A model generated the notes under the pieces. It was not told where the DNA came from. It did not search any database and saw nothing but the letters and a program-made list of their open reading frames with translations. From NCBI RefSeq assembly GCF_027744825.2, contig NC_071334.1, positions 38,479,437 to 38,543,436 of the forward strand: a stretch of 64,000 nt of DNA, written 5' to 3'. This document shows, in pieces, positions 18,901-33,839 of this stretch. A program made the position numbers and the translations under genes. How positions within the stretch are numbered: the stretch's first letter is position 1; each line of letters starts with the position of its first letter. This DNA comes from Synchiropus splendidus. Its lineage: Eukaryota; Chordata; Actinopteri; Syngnathiformes; Callionymidae.

Positions 18901-21900
18901 AGCTTCCCTGAAAAGTTATGGCACAATGCGTAAAAACGCTTTTCTGCCTGAGATAAGGTGGGTTTCGGAACGCCAAACATAAAAGTGTTAATAACTTTCA
19001 AAAAACACTTCAGACAGCTTAGATTTGATGTGCAACTACTAGAAAGACCATTTCTGCTATAGTGGGAGGTTAATATTTCATGTTCTGAAGCTTCCCTGTA
19101 AAGTTATGTCGCAATGCACAAAAACGCTTTTCAGCCTGAGATAAGGTGGGTTTCGGAACACCAAACATAAAAGTGTTGATAACTTTCGAAAAACACTTCA
19201 GACAGCTTAGATTTGATGTGCAACTACTAGAAAGACCCTTTCTGCTATAGTGGGAGGTTAAAATTTCATGTTCTGAAGCTTCCCTGAAAAGTTATGGCAC
19301 AATGCACAAAAACGCTTTTCAGCCTGAGATAAGGTGGGTTTCGGAACGCCAAACATAAAAGTGTTGATTACTTTCGAAAAACACTTCAGACAGCTTAGAT
19401 TTGATGTGCAACTACTAGAAAGACTCTTTCTGCTATAGTGCGAGGTTAAAATTTCATGTTCTGAAGCTTCCCTGAAAAGTTATGGCTCAATGCACAAAAA
19501 CGCTTTTCAGCCTGAGATAAGGTGGGTTTCGGAACGCCAAACATAAAAGTGTTAATAATTTTCGAAAAACACTTCAGACAGCTTAGATTTGATGTGCACC
19601 TACTAGAAAGACCCTTTCTGCTATAGTGGGAGGTTAAAATTTCATGTTCTGAAGCTTCCCGAAAAATTATGGCACAATGCACAAAAACGCTTTTCAGCCT
19701 GAGATAAGGTGGGTTTCGGAACGCCAAACATAAAAGTGTTGATAACTTTCGAAAAAAACACTTCAGACAGCTTAGATTTGATGTGCAACTACTAGAAAGA
19801 CCCTTTCTGCTATAGTGGGAGGTTAAAATTTCATGTTCTGAAGCTTCCCGGAAAAGTTATGGCACAATGCACAAAAACGCTTTTCAGCCTGAGATAAGGT
19901 GGGTTTCGGAACGCCAAACATAAAAGTGTTGATAACTTTCGAAAAAAACACTTCAGACAGCTTAGATTTGATGTGCACCTACTAGAAAGACCCTTTCTGC
20001 TATAGTGGGAGGTTAAAATTTCATGTTCTGAAGCTTCCCTGAAAAGTTATGGCACAATGCGTAAAAACTCTTTTCAGCCTGAGATAAGGTGGGTTTCGGA
20101 ACGCCAAACATAAAAGTGTTAATAACTTTCGAAAAACACTACAGACAGCTTAGATTTGATGTGCAACTACTAGAAAGACCATTTCTGCTTTAGTGGGAGG
20201 ATAAAATTTCATGTTCTGAAGCTTCCCTGAAAAGTTATGGCACAATGCGTAAAAACGCTTTTCTGCCTGAGATAAGGTGGGTTTCGGAACGCCAAACATA
20301 AAAGTGTTAATAACTTTCAAAAAAAACTTCAGACAGCTTAGATTTGATGTGCAACTACTAGAAAGACCATTTCTGCTATAGTGGGAGGTTAAAATTTCAT
20401 GTTCTGAAGCTTCCCTGTAAAGTTATGTCGCAATGCACAAAAACGCTTTTCAGCCTGAGATAAGGTGGGTTTCGGAACGCCAAACATAAAAGTGTTGATT
20501 ACTTTCGAAAAACACTTCAGACAGCTTAGATTTGATGTGCAACTACTAGAAAGACTCTTTCTGCTATAGTGGGAGGTTAAAATTTCATGTTCTGAAGCTT
20601 CCCTGAAAAGTTATGGCACAATGCACAAAAACGCTTTTCAGCCTGGGATAAGGTGGGTTTCGGAACGCCAAACATAAAAGTGTAGATTACTTTCGAAAAA
20701 CACTTCAGACAGCTTAGATTTGATGTGCAACTACTAGAAAGACTCTTTCTGCTATAGTGGGAGGTTAAAATTTCATGTTCTGAAGCTTCCCTGAAAAGTT
20801 ATGGCTCAATGCGTAAAAACGCTTTTCAGCCTGAGATAAGGTGGGTTTCGGAACGCCAAACATAAAAGTGTTAATAATTTTCGAAAAACACTTCAGACAG
20901 CTTAGATTTGATGTGCACCTACTAGAAAGACCCTTTCTGCTATAGTGGGAGGTTAAAATTTCATGTTCTGAAGCTTCCCGAAAAACTATGGCACAATGCA
21001 CAAAAACGCTTTTCAGCCTGAGATAAGGTGGGTTTCGGAACGCCAAACATAAAAGTGTTGATAACTTTCGAAAAAAACACTTCAGACAGCTTAGATTTGA
21101 TGTGCACCTACTAGAAAGACCCTTTCTGCTATAGTGGGAGGTTAAAATTTCATGTACTGAAGCTTCCCTGAAAAGTTATGGCACAATGCGTAAAAACGCT
21201 TTTCAGCCTGAGATAAGGTGGGTTTCGGAACGCCAAACATAAAAGTGTTAATAACTTTCGAAAAACACTTCAGACATCTTAGATTTCATGTGCAACTACT
21301 AGAAAGACCATTTCTGCTATAGTGGGAGGTTAAAATTTCATGTTCTGAAGCTTCCCTGTAAAGTTATGGCGCAATGCACAAAAACGCTTTTCAGCCTGAC
21401 ATAAGGTGAGTTTCGGAACGCCAAACATAAAAGTGTTGATAACTTTCGAAAAACACTTCAGACAGCTTAGATTTGATGTGCAACTACTAGGAAGACGCTA
21501 TCTGCTATAGTGGGAGGTTAAAATTTCATGTTCTGAAGCTTGCTTGAAAAGTTATGGCACAATGCACAAAAACGCTTTTCAGCCTGAGATAAGGTGGGTT
21601 TCGGAACGCCAAACATAAAAGTGTTGATAACTTTCAAAAAACACTTCAGACAGCTTAGATTTGATGTGCAACTACTAGAAAGACCCTTTCTGCTATAGTG
21701 GCAGGTTCAAATTTCATGTTCCGAATCTTCCCTGAAAAGTTATGGCACAATGCGTAAAAACGCTTTTCAGCCTGAGATAAGGTGGGTTTCGGAACGCCAA
21801 ACATAAAAGTGTTGATAACTTTCGAAAAACACTACAGACAGCTTAGATTTGATGTGCAACTACTAGAAAGACCATTTCTGCTTTAGTGGGAGGTTAAAAT

Positions 21901-24900
21901 TTCATGTTCTGAAGCTTCCCTGAAAAGTTATGGCACAATGCGTAAAAACGCTTTTCTGCCTGAGATAAGGTGGGTTTCGGAACGCCAAACATAAAAGTGT
22001 TAATAACTTTCAAAAAAAACTTCAGACAGCTTAGATTTGATGTGCAACTACTAGAAAGACCATTTCTGCTATAGTGGGAGGTTAAAATTTCATGTTCTGA
22101 AGCTTCCCTGTAAAGTTATGTCGCAATGCACAAAAACGCTTTTCAGCCTGAGATAAGGTGGGTTTCGGAACGCCAAACATAAAAGTGTTGATTACTTTCG
22201 AAAAACACTTCAGACAGCTTAGATTTGATGTGCAACTACTAGAAAGACTCTTTCTGCTATAGTGGGAGGTTAAAATTTCATGTTCTGAAGCTTCCCTGAA
22301 AAGTTATGGCACAATGCACAAAAACGCTTTTCAGCCTGGGATAAGGTGGGTTTCGGAACGCCAAACATAAAAGTGTTGATTACTTTCGAAAAACACTTCA
22401 GACAGCTTAGATTTGATGTGCAACTACTAGAAAGACTCTTTCTGCTATAGTGGGAGGTTAAAATTTCATGTTCTGAAGCTTCCCTGAAAAGTTATGGCTC
22501 AATGCGTAAAAACGCTTTTCAGCCTGAGATAAGGTGGGTTTCGGAACGCCAAACATAAAAGTGTTAATAATTTTCGAAAAACACTTCAGACAGCTTAGAT
22601 TTGATGTGCACCTACTAGAAAGACCCTTTCTGCTATAGTGGGAGGTTAAAATTTCATGTTCTGAAGCTTCCCGAAAAATTATGGCACAATGCACAAAAAC
22701 GCTTTTCAGCCTGAGATAAGGTGGGTTTCGGAACGCCAAACATAAAAGTGTTGATAACTTTCGAAAAAAACACTTCAGACAGCTTAGATTTGATGTGCAC
22801 CTACTAGAAAGACCCTTTCTGCTATAGTGGGAGGTTAAAATTTCATGTTCTGAAGCTTCCCTGAAAAGTTATGGCACAATGCGTAAAAACGCTTTTCAGC
22901 CTGAGATAAGGTGGGTTTCGGAACGCCAAACATAAAAGTGTTAATAACTTTCGAAAAACACTACAGACAGCTTAGATTTGATGTGCAACTACTAGAAAGA
23001 CCATTTCTGCTATAGTGGGAGGTTAAAATTTCATGTTCTGAAGCTTCCCTGAAAAGTTATGGCACAATGCGTAAAAACGCTTTTCTGCCTGAGATAAGGT
23101 GGGTTTCGGAACGCCAAACATAAAAGTGTTAATAAGTTTCAAAAAACACTTCAGACATCTTAGATTTCATGTGCAACTACTAGAAAGACCATTTCTGCTA
23201 TAGTGGGAGGTTAAAATTTCATGTTCTGAAGCTTCCCTGTAAAGTTATGGCGCAATGCACAAAAACGCTTTTCAGCCTGACATAAGGTGAGTTTCGGAAC
23301 GCCAAACATAAAAGTGTTGATAACTTTCGAAAAACACTTCAGACAGCTTAGATTTGATGTGCAACTACTAGGAAGACGCTATCTGCTATAGTGGGAGGTT
23401 AAAATTTCATGTTCTGAAGCTTGCTTGAAAAGTTATGGCACAATGCACAAAAACGCTTTTCAGCCTGAGATAAGGTGGGTTTCGGAACGCCAAACATAAA
23501 AGTGTTAATAACTTTCGAAAAACACTTCAGACAGCTTAGATTTGATGTGCAACTACTAGAAAGACCATTTCTGCTATAGTGGGAGGTTAAAATTTCATGT
23601 TCTGAAGCTTCCTTGAAAAGTTATGGCACAATGCGTAAAAACGCTTTTCTGCCTGAGATAAGGTGGGTTTCGGAACGCCAAACATAAAAGTGTTGATAAC
23701 TTTCAAAAAACACTTCAGACAGCTTAGATTTGATGTGCAACTACTAGAAAGACCCTTTCTGCTATAGTGGGAGGTTAAAATTTCATGTTCTGAAGCTTCC
23801 CGGAAAAGTTATGGCACAATGCACAAAAACGCTTTTCAGCCTGAGATAAGGTGGGTTTCGGAACGCCAAACATAAAAGTGTTGATAACTTTCGAAAAAAA
23901 CACTTCAGACAGCTTAGATTTGATGTGCACCTACTAGAAAGACCCTTTCTGCTATAGTGGGAGGTTAAAATTTCATGTTCTGAAGCTTCCCTGAAAAGTT
24001 ATGGCACAATGCGTAAAAACGCTTTTCATCCTGAGATAAGGTGGGTTTCGGAACGCCAAACATAAAAGTGTTAATAACTTTCGAAAGACACTACAGACAG
24101 CTTAGATTTGATGTGCAACTACTAGAAAGACCATTTCTGCTTTAGTGGGAGGTTAAAATTTCATGTTCTGAAGCTTCCCTGAAAAGTTATGGCACAATGC
24201 GTAAAAACGCTTTTCTGCCTGAGATAAGGTGGGTTTCGGAACGCCAAACATAAAAGTGTTAATAACTTTCAAAAAAAACTTCAGACAGCTTAGATTTGAT
24301 GTGCAACTACTAGAAAGACCATTTCTGCTATAGTGGGAGGTTAAAATTTCATGTTCTGAAGCTTCCCTGTAAAGTTATGTCGCAATGCACAAAAACGCTT
24401 TTCAGCCTGAGATAAGGTGGGTTTCGGAACGCCAAACATAAAAGTGTTGATTACTTTCGAAAAACACTTCAGACAGCTTAGATTTGATGTGCAACTACTA
24501 GAAAGACTCTTTCTGCTATAGTGGGAGGTTAAAATTTCATGTTCTGAAGCTTCCCTGAAAAGTTATGGCTCAATGCGTAAAAACGCTTTTCAGCCTGAGA
24601 TAAGGTGGGTTTCGGAACGCCAAACATAAAAGTGTTAATAATTTTCGAAAAACACTTCAGACAGCTTAGATTTGATGTGCACCTACTAGAAAGACCCTTT
24701 CTGCTATAGTGGGAGGTTAAAATTTCATGTTCTGAAGCTTCCCTGAAAAGTTATGGCACAATGCGTAAAAACGCTTTTCAGCCTGAGATAAGGTGGGTTT
24801 CGGAACGCCAAACATAAAAGTGTTAATAACTTTCGAAAAACACTACAGACAGCTTAGATTTGATGTGCAACTACTAGAAAGACCATTTCTGCTATAGTGG

Positions 24901-25700
24901 GAGGTTAAAATTTCATGTTCTGAAGCTTCCCTGAAAAGTTATGGCACAATGCGTAAAAACGCTTTTCTGCCTGAGATAAGGTGGGTTTCGGAACGCCAAA
25001 CATAAAAGTGTTAATAAGTTTCAAAAAACACTTCAGACATCTTAGATTTCATGTGCAACTACTAGAAAGACCATTTCTGCTATAGTGGGAGGTTAAAATT
25101 TCATGTTCTGAAGCTTCCCTGTAAAGTTATGGCGCAATGCACAAAAACGCTTTTCAGCCTGACATAAGGTGAGTTTCGGAACGCCAAACATAAAAGTGTT
25201 GATAACTTTCGAAAAACACTTCAGACAGCTTAGATTTGATGTGCAACTACTAGGAAGACGCTATCTGCTATAGTGGGAGGTTAAAATTTCATGTTCTGAA
25301 GCTTGCTTGAAAAGTTATGGCACAATGCACAAAAACGCTATTCAGCCTGAGATAATGTGGGTTTCGGAACGCCAAACATAAAAGTGTTAATAACTTTCGA
25401 AAAACACTTCAGACAGCTTAGATTTGATGTGCAACTACTAGAAAGACCATTTCTGCTATAGTGGGAGGTTAAAATTTCATGTTCTGAAGCTTCCTTGAAA
25501 AGTTATGGCACAATGCGTAAAAACGCTTTTCTGCCTGAGATAAGGTGGGTTTCGGAACGCCAAACATAAAAGTGTTGATAACTTTCAAAAAACACTTCAG
25601 ACAGCTTAGATTTGATGTGCAACTACTAGAAAGACCCTTTCTGCTATAGTGGCAGGTTCAAATTTCATGTTCCGAATCTTCCCTGAAAAGTTATGCACAA
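15990..25700. repeat. Satellite block rich in 190-bp monomers and mosaic higher-order units
   Basis: Monomers with the A7 variant (TTTCGAAAAAAACAC) concentrate here. The longest open frame repeats at 16242 and 18127 (1885 bp, about ten monomers), and related ones recur at 19446, 20765 and 22458 (steps of 1319, 1319 and 1693). The variant GTAAAGTTATGTCGC returns at about 17402, 19096, 20417, 22109 and 24368. The spacing is irregular in whole monomers, as expected from repeated unequal exchange. Confidence 0.7.
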
Positions 25701-28700
25701 TGCGTAAAAACGCTTTTCAGCCTGAGATAAGGTGGGTTTCGGAACGCCAAACATAAAAGTGTTGATAACTTTCGAAAAACTCTTCAGACAGCTGAGATTT
25801 GATGTGCAACAACTGGAAAGACCCTTTCTGCTATAGTGGGAGGTGAAAATTTCATGTTCTGAAGCTTCCCTGAAAAGTTATGGCACAATGCGTAAAAACG
25901 CTTTTCAGCCTGAGATAAGGTGGGTTTCGGAACGCCAAACATAAAAGTGTTGATAACTTTCGAAAAACACTTCAGACAGCTTAGATTTGATGTGGAACTA
26001 CTAGGAAGACGCTTTCTGCTATAGTGGGAGGTGAAAATTTCATGTTCTGAAGCTTGCTTGAAAAGTTATGGCACAATGCACAAAAACGATTTTCAGCCTG
26101 AGATAAGGTGGGTTTCGGAACGCCAAACAGAAAAGTGTTGATAACTTTCGGAAAACAGTTCAGACAGCTTAGATTTGATGTGCACCTACTAGATAGACCC
26201 TTTCTGCTATAGTGGGAGGTTAAAATTTCATGTTCTGAAGCTTCCCTGAAAAGTTATGGCACAATGCGTGAAAACGCTTTTCAGCCTGAGATAAGGTGAT
26301 TTTCGGAACGCCAAACATAAAATTGTTAATAACTTTCGAAAAACACTTCAGACAACTTAGATTTGATGTGCAACTACTAGAAAGACAATTTCTGCTATAG
26401 TGGGAGGTTAAAATTTCATGTTCTGAAGCTTCCCTGAAAAGTTATGGCACAATGCACAAAAACGCTTTTCAGCCTGACATAAGGTGAGTTTCGGAACGCC
26501 AAACATAAAAGTGTTGATAACTTTCGAAAAACACTTCAGACAGCTTAGATTTGATGTGCAACTACTAGAAAGACCCTTTCTGCTATAGTGGCAGGTTCAA
26601 ATTTCATGTTCTGAAGCTTGCTTGAAAAGTTATGGCACAATGCACAAAAACGCTTTTCAGCCTGAGATAAGGTGGGTTTCGGAACGCCAAACATAAAAGT
26701 GTTAGTAACTTTCGAAAAACACTTCAGACAGCTTAGATTTGATGTGCAACTACTAGAAAGACCCTTTCTGCTATTGTGGGAGGTGAAAATTTCATGTTCT
26801 GAAGCTTCCCTGAAAAGTTATGGCACAATGCGTAAAAACGCTTTTCAGCCTGAGATAAGGTGGGTTTCGGAACGCCAAACATAAAAGTGTTGATAACTTT
26901 CGAAAAACACTTCAGACAGCTTAGATTTGATGTGGAACTACTAGGAAGACGCTTTCTGCTATAGTGGGAGGTGAAAATTTCATGTTCTGAAGCTTGCTTG
27001 AAAAGTTATGGCACAATGCACAAAAACGCTTTTCAGCCTGAGATAAGGTGGGTTTCGGAACGCCAAACAGAAAAGTGTTGATAACTTTCGGAAAACAGTT
27101 CAGACAGCTTAGATTTGATGTGCACCTACTAGATAGACCCTTTCTGCTATAGTGGGAGGTTAAAATTTCATGTTCTGAAGCTTCCCTGAAAAGTTATGGC
27201 ACAATGCGTAAAAACGCTTTTCAGCCTGAGATAAGGTGATTTTCGGAACGCCAAACATAAAAGTGTTAATAACTTTCGAAAAACACTTCAGACAGCTTAG
27301 ATTTGATGTGCAACTACTAGAAAGACCATTTCTGCTATAGTTGGAGGTTAAACTTTCATGTCCTGAAGCTTCCCTGAAAAGTTATGGCACAATGCACAAA
27401 AACGCTTTTCAGCCTGACATAAGGTGAGTTTCGGAACGCCAAACATAAAAGTGTTGATAACTTTCGAAAAACACTTCAGACAGCTTAGATTTGATGTGCA
27501 ACTACTAGGAAGACGCTTTCTGCTATAGTGGGAGGTTAAAATTTCATGTTCTGAAGCTTGCTTGAAAAGTTATGGCACAATGCACAAAAACGCTTTTCAG
27601 CCTGAGATAAGGTGGGTTTCGGAACGCCAAACATAAAAGTGTTAATAACTTTCGAAAAACACTTCAGACAGCTTAGATTTGATGTGCAACTACTAGAAAG
27701 ACCATTTCTGCTATAGTGGGAGGTTAAAATTTCATGTTCTGAAGCTACCCTGAAAAGTTATGGCACAATGCGTAAAAACGCTTTTCTGCCTGAGATAAGG
27801 TGGGTTTCGGAACGCCAAACATAAAAGTGTTGATAACTTTCAAAAAACACTTCAGACAGCTTAGATTTGATGTGCAACTACTAGAAAGACCCTTTCTGCT
27901 ATAGTGGCAGGTTCAAATTTCATGTTCCGAATCTTCCCTGAAAAGTTATGGCACAATGCGTAAAAACGCTTTTCAGCCTGAGATAAGGTGGGTTTCGGAA
28001 CGCCAAACATAAAAGTGTTGATAACTTTCGAAAAACACTTCAGACAGCTGAGATTTGACGTGCAACTACTAGAAAGACCCTTTCTGCTATAGTGGGAGGT
28101 GAAAATTTCATGTTCTGAAGCTTCCCTGAAAAGTTATGGCACAATGCACAAAAACGCTTTTCAGCCTGAGATAAGGTGGGTTTCGGAACGCCAAACATAA
28201 AAGTGTTGATAACTTTCAAAAAACACTTCAGACAGCTTAGATTTGATGTGCACCTACTAGAAAGACCCTTTCTGCTATAGTGGGAGGTGAAAATTTCATG
28301 TTCTGAAGCTTCCCTGAAAAGTTATGGCACAATGCACAAAAACGCTTTTCAGCCTGAGATAAGGTGGGTTTCGGAACGCCAAACATAAAAGTGTTGATTA
28401 CTTTCGAAAAACACTTCAGACAGCTTAGATTTGATGTGCACCTACTAGAAAGACCCTTTCTGCTATAGTGGGAGGTTAAAATTTCATGTTCTGAAGCTTC
28501 CCTGAAAAGTTATGGCACAATGCGTAAAAACGCTTTTCAGCCTGAGATAAGGTGGGTTTCGGAACGCCAAACATAAAAGTGTTAATAACTTTCAAAAAAC
28601 ACTTCAGACAGCTTAGTTTTGATGTGCAACTACTAGAAAGACCCTTGCTGCTATAGTGGGAGTTTAAAATTTCATGTTCTGAAGCTTCCCTGAAAAGTTA

Positions 28701-31700
28701 TGGCACAATGCGTAAAAACGCTTTTCAGCCTGAGATAAGGTGGGTTTCGGAACGCCAAACATAAAAGTGTTAATAACTTTCGAAAAACACTTCAGACAGC
28801 TTAGATTTGATGTGCACCTACTAGAAAGACCCTTGCTGCTATAGTTGGAGGTTAAAATTTCATGTTCTGAAGCTTCCCTGAAAAGTTATGGCACAATGCG
28901 TAAAAACGCTTTTCAGCATGAGATAAGGTGGGTTTCGGAACGCCAAACATAAAAGTGTAAATGACTTTAGAAAAACACTTCAGACAGCTAAGTTTTGATG
29001 TGCAACTGCTAGAAAGACCCTTTCTGCTATAGTGGGAGGTTAAAATTTCATGTTCTGAAGCTTCCCTGAAAAGTTATGGCACAATGCACAAAAACGCTTT
29101 TCAGCCTGAGATAAGGTGGGTTTCGGAACGCCAAACATAAAAGTGTTGATAACTTTCAAAAAACACTTCAGACAGCTTAGATTTGATGTGCACCTACAAG
29201 AAAGACCCTTTCTGCTATAGTGGGAGGTCAAAATTTCATGTTCTGAAGCATCCCTGAAAAGTAATAGCACAATGCACTAAAATGCTTTTCAGCCTGAGAT
29301 AAGGTGGGTTTCGGAACGCCAAACATAAAAGTGTTGATAACTTTCGAAAAACACTTCAGACAGCTTAGATCTGATGTGCACCTACTAGAAAGACCCTTTC
29401 TGCTGTAGTGGGAGATTAAAATTTCATGTTCTGAAGCTTCCCTGAAAAGTTATGGCACAATGCACAAAAACGCTTTTCAGCCTGAGATAAGGTGGGTTTC
29501 GGAACGCCAAACATAAAAGTGTTGATTACTTTCGAAAAACACTTCAGACAGCTTAGATTTGATGTGCACCTACTAGAAAGACCCTTTCTGCTATAGTGGG
29601 AGGTTAAAATTTCATGTACTGAAGCTTCCCTGAAAAGTTATGGCACAATGCGTAAAAACGCTTTTCAGCCTGACATAAGGTGGGTTTCGGAACGCCAAAC
29701 ATAAAAGTGTTGATTACTTTCGAAAAACACTTCAGACAGCTTAGATTTGATGTGCACCTACTAGAAAGACCCTTTCTGCTATAGCGGGAGGTTAAAATTT
29801 CATGTTCTGAAGCTTCCCTGAAAAGTTATGGCACAATGCGTAAAAACGCTTTTCAGCCTGAGATAAGGTGGGTTTCGGAACGCCAAACATAAAAGTGTTA
29901 ATAATTTTCAAAAAAACACTTCAGACAGCTTAGATTTGATGTGCAACTACTAGAAAGACCCTTTCTGCTATAGTGGGAGGTTGAAATTTCATGTTCTGAA
30001 GCTTCCCTGAAAAGTTATGGCACAATGCACAAAAACGCTTTTCATCCTTAGATAAGGTGGGTTTCGGGACGCCAAACATAAAAGTGTTGATTACTTTCGA
30101 AAAACACTTCAGACAGCTTAGATTTGATGTGCAACTACTAGAAAGACCATTTCTGCTATAGTGGGAGGTTAAAATTTCATGTTCTGAAGCTTCCCTGAAA
30201 AGTTATGGCACAATGCACAAAAACGCTTTTCAGCCTGAGATAAGGTGGGTTTCGGAACGCCAAACATAAAAGTGTTAATAACTTTCGAAAAACACTTCAG
30301 ACAGCTTAGATTTGATGTGCACCTACTAGAAAGACCCTTGCTGCTATAGTCGGAGGTTAAAATTTCATGTTCTGAAGCTTCCCTGAAAAGTTATGGCACA
30401 ATGCGTAAAAACGCTTTTCAGCCTGAGATAAGGTGGGTTTCGGAACGCCAAACATAAAAGTGTTGATAACTTTCGAAAAACACTTCAGACAGCTTAGATC
30501 TGATGTGCACCTACTAGAAAGACCCTTTCTGCTGTAGTGGGAGGTTAAAATTTCTTGTTCTGAAGCTTCCCTGAAAAGTTATGGCACAATGCACAAAAAC
30601 GCTTTTCAGCCTGAGATAAGGTGGGTTTCGGAACGCCAAACATAAAAGTGTTGATTACTTTCGAAAAACACTTCAGACAGCTTAGATTTGATGTGCACCT
30701 ACTAGAAAGACCCTTTCTGCTATAGTGGGAGGTTAAAATTTCATGTTCTGAAGCTTCCCTGAAAAGTTATGGCACAATACGTAAAAACGCTTTTCAGCCT
30801 CAGATAAGGTGGGTTTCGGAACGCCAAACATAAAAGTGTTGATTACTTTCGAAAAACAATTCAGACAGCTTAGATTTGATGTGCACCTACTAGAAAGACC
30901 CTTTCTGCTATAGTGGGAGGTTAAAATTTCATGTTCTGAAGCTTCCCTGAAAAGTTATGGCACAATGCGTAAAAACGCTTTTCAGCCTGAGATAAGGTGG
31001 GTTTCGGAACGCCAAACATAAAAGTGTTAATAATTTTCAAAAAAACACTTCAGACAGCTTAGATTTGATGTGCAACTACTAGAAAGACCCTTTCTGCTAT
31101 AGTGGGAGGTTGAAATTTCATGTTCTGAAGCTTCCCTGAAAAGTTATGGCACAATGCACAAAAACGCTTTTCATCCTTAGATAAGGTGGGTTTCGGGACG
31201 CCAAACATAAAAGTGTTGATTACTTTCGAAAAACACTTCAGACAGCTTAGATTTGATGTGCAACTACTAGAAAGACCATTTCTGCTATAGTGGGAGGTTA
31301 AAATTTCATGTTCTGAAGCTTCCCTGAAAAGTTATGGCACAATGCACAAAAACGCTTTTCAGCCTGAGATAAGGTGGGTTTCGGAACGCCAAACATAAAA
31401 GTGTTAATAACTTTCGAAAAACACTTCAGACAGCTTAGATTTGATGTGCACCTACTAGAAAGACCCTTGCTGCTATAGTGGGAGGTTAAAATTTCATGTT
31501 CTGAAGCTTCCCTGAAAAGTTATTGCACAATGCGTAAAAACGCTTTTCAGCCTGAGATAAGGTGGGTTTCGGAACGCCAAACATAAAAGTGTTAATAATT
31601 TTCAAAAAAACACTTCAGACAGCTTAGATTTTATGTGCAACTACTAGAAAGACCCTTTCTGCTATAGTGGGAGGTTGAAATTTCATGTTCTGAAGCTTCC

Positions 31701-33839
31701 CTGAAAAGTTATGGCACAATGCACAAAAACGCTTTTCATCCTTAGATAAGGTGGGTTTCGGGACGCCAAACATAAAAGTGTTGATTACTTTCGAAAAACA
31801 CTTCAGACAGCTTAGATTTGATGTGCAACTACTAGAAAGACCATTTCTGCTATAGTGGGAGGTTAAAATTTCATGTTCTGAAGCTTCCCTGAAAAGTTAT
31901 TGCACAATGCACAAAAACGCTTTTCAGCCTGAGATAAGGTGGGTTTCGGAACGCCAAACAAAAAAGTGTTAATAACTTTCAAAAAACACTTCAGACAGCT
32001 TAGATTTGATGTGCAACTACTAGAAAGACCCTTTCTGCTATTGTGGGAGGTGAAAATTTCATGTTCTGAAGCTTCCCTGAAAAGTTATGGCACAATGCGT
32101 AAAAACGCTTTTCAGCCTGAGATAAGGTGGGTTTCGGAACGCCAAACATAAAAGTGTTAATAATTTTCAAAAAAACACTTCAGACAGCTTAGATTTTATG
32201 TGCAACTACTAGAAAGACCCTTTCTGCTATAGTGGGAGGTTGAAATTTCATGTTCTGAAGCTTCCCTGAAAAGTTATGGCACAATGCACAAAAACGCTTT
32301 TCATCCTTAGATAAGGTGGGTTTCGGGACGCCAAACATAAAAGTGTTGATTACTTTCGAAAAACACTTCAGACAGCTTAGATTTGATGTGCAACTACTAG
32401 AAAGACCATTTCTGCTATAGTGGGAGGTTAAAATTTCATGTTCTGAAGCTTCCCTGAAAAGTTATTGCACAATGCACAAAAACGCTTTTCAGCCTGAGAT
32501 AAGGTGGGTTTCGGAACGCCAAACAAAAAAGTGTTAATAACTTTCAAAAAACACTTGAGACAGCTTAGATTTGATGTGCAACTACTAGAAAGACCCTTTC
32601 TGCTATAGTGGGAGGTTAAAATTTCATGTTCTGAAGCTTCCCTGAAAAGTTATGGCACAATGCGTAAAAACGCTTTTCAGCCTGAGATAAGGTGGGTTTC
32701 GGAACGCCAAACATAAAAGTGTTAATAACTTTCGAAAAACACTTCAGACAGCTTAGATTTGATGTGCACCTACTAGAAAGACCCTTGCTGCTATAGTGGG
32801 AGGTTAAAATTTCATGTTCTGAAGCTTCCCTGAAAAGTTATGGCACAATGCGTAAAAACGCTTTTCAGCCTGAGATAAGGTGGGTTTCGGAACGCTAAAC
32901 ATAAAAGTGTTGATAACTTTCGAAAAACACTTCAGACAGCTTAGATTTGATGTGCAACTACTAGAAAGACCCTTTCTGCTATAGTGGGAGGTTAAAATTT
33001 CATGTTCTGAAGCTTCCCTGAAAAGTTATGGCACAATGCGTAAAAACGCTTTTCAGCCTGAGATAAGGTGGGTTTCGGAACGCCAAACATTAAAGTGTAA
33101 ATTACTTCAGAAAAACACTTCAGACAGCTAAGATTTGATGTGCAACTACTAGAAAGACCCTTTCTGCTATAGTGGGAGGTTAAAATGTCATGTTCTGAAG
33201 CTTCCCTGAAAAGTTATGGCACAATGCACAAAAACGCTTTTCAGCCTGAGATAATGTGGGTTTCGGAACGCCAAACATAAAAGTGTTGATAACTTTCAAA
33301 AAACACTTCAGACAGCTTAGATTTGATGTGCACCTACTAGAAAGACCCTTTCTGCTATAGTGGGAGGTGAAAATTTCATGTTCTGAAGCATCCCTGAAAA
33401 GTTATAGCACAATGCACTAAAACGCTTTTCAGCCTGAGATAAGGTGGGTTTCGGAACGCCAAACATAAAAGTGTTGATAACTTTCGAAAAACACTTCAGA
33501 CAGCTTAGATCTGATGTGCACCTACTAGAAAGACCCTTTCTGCTGTAGTGGGAGGTTAAAATTTCATGTTCTGAAGCTTCCCTGAAAAGTTATGGCACAA
33601 TGCACAAAAACGCTTTTCAGCCTGAGATAAGGTGGGTTTCGGAAGGCCAAACATAAAAGTGTTGATAACTTTCGAAAAAAACACTTCAGACAGCTTAGAT
33701 TTGATGTGCACCTACTAGAAAGACCCTTTCTGCTATAGTGGGAGGTTTAAATTTCATGTTCTGAAGCTTCCCTGAAAAGTTATGGCACAATGCGTAAAAA
33801 CGCTTTTCAGCCTGACATAGGGTGGGTTTCGGAACGTCA

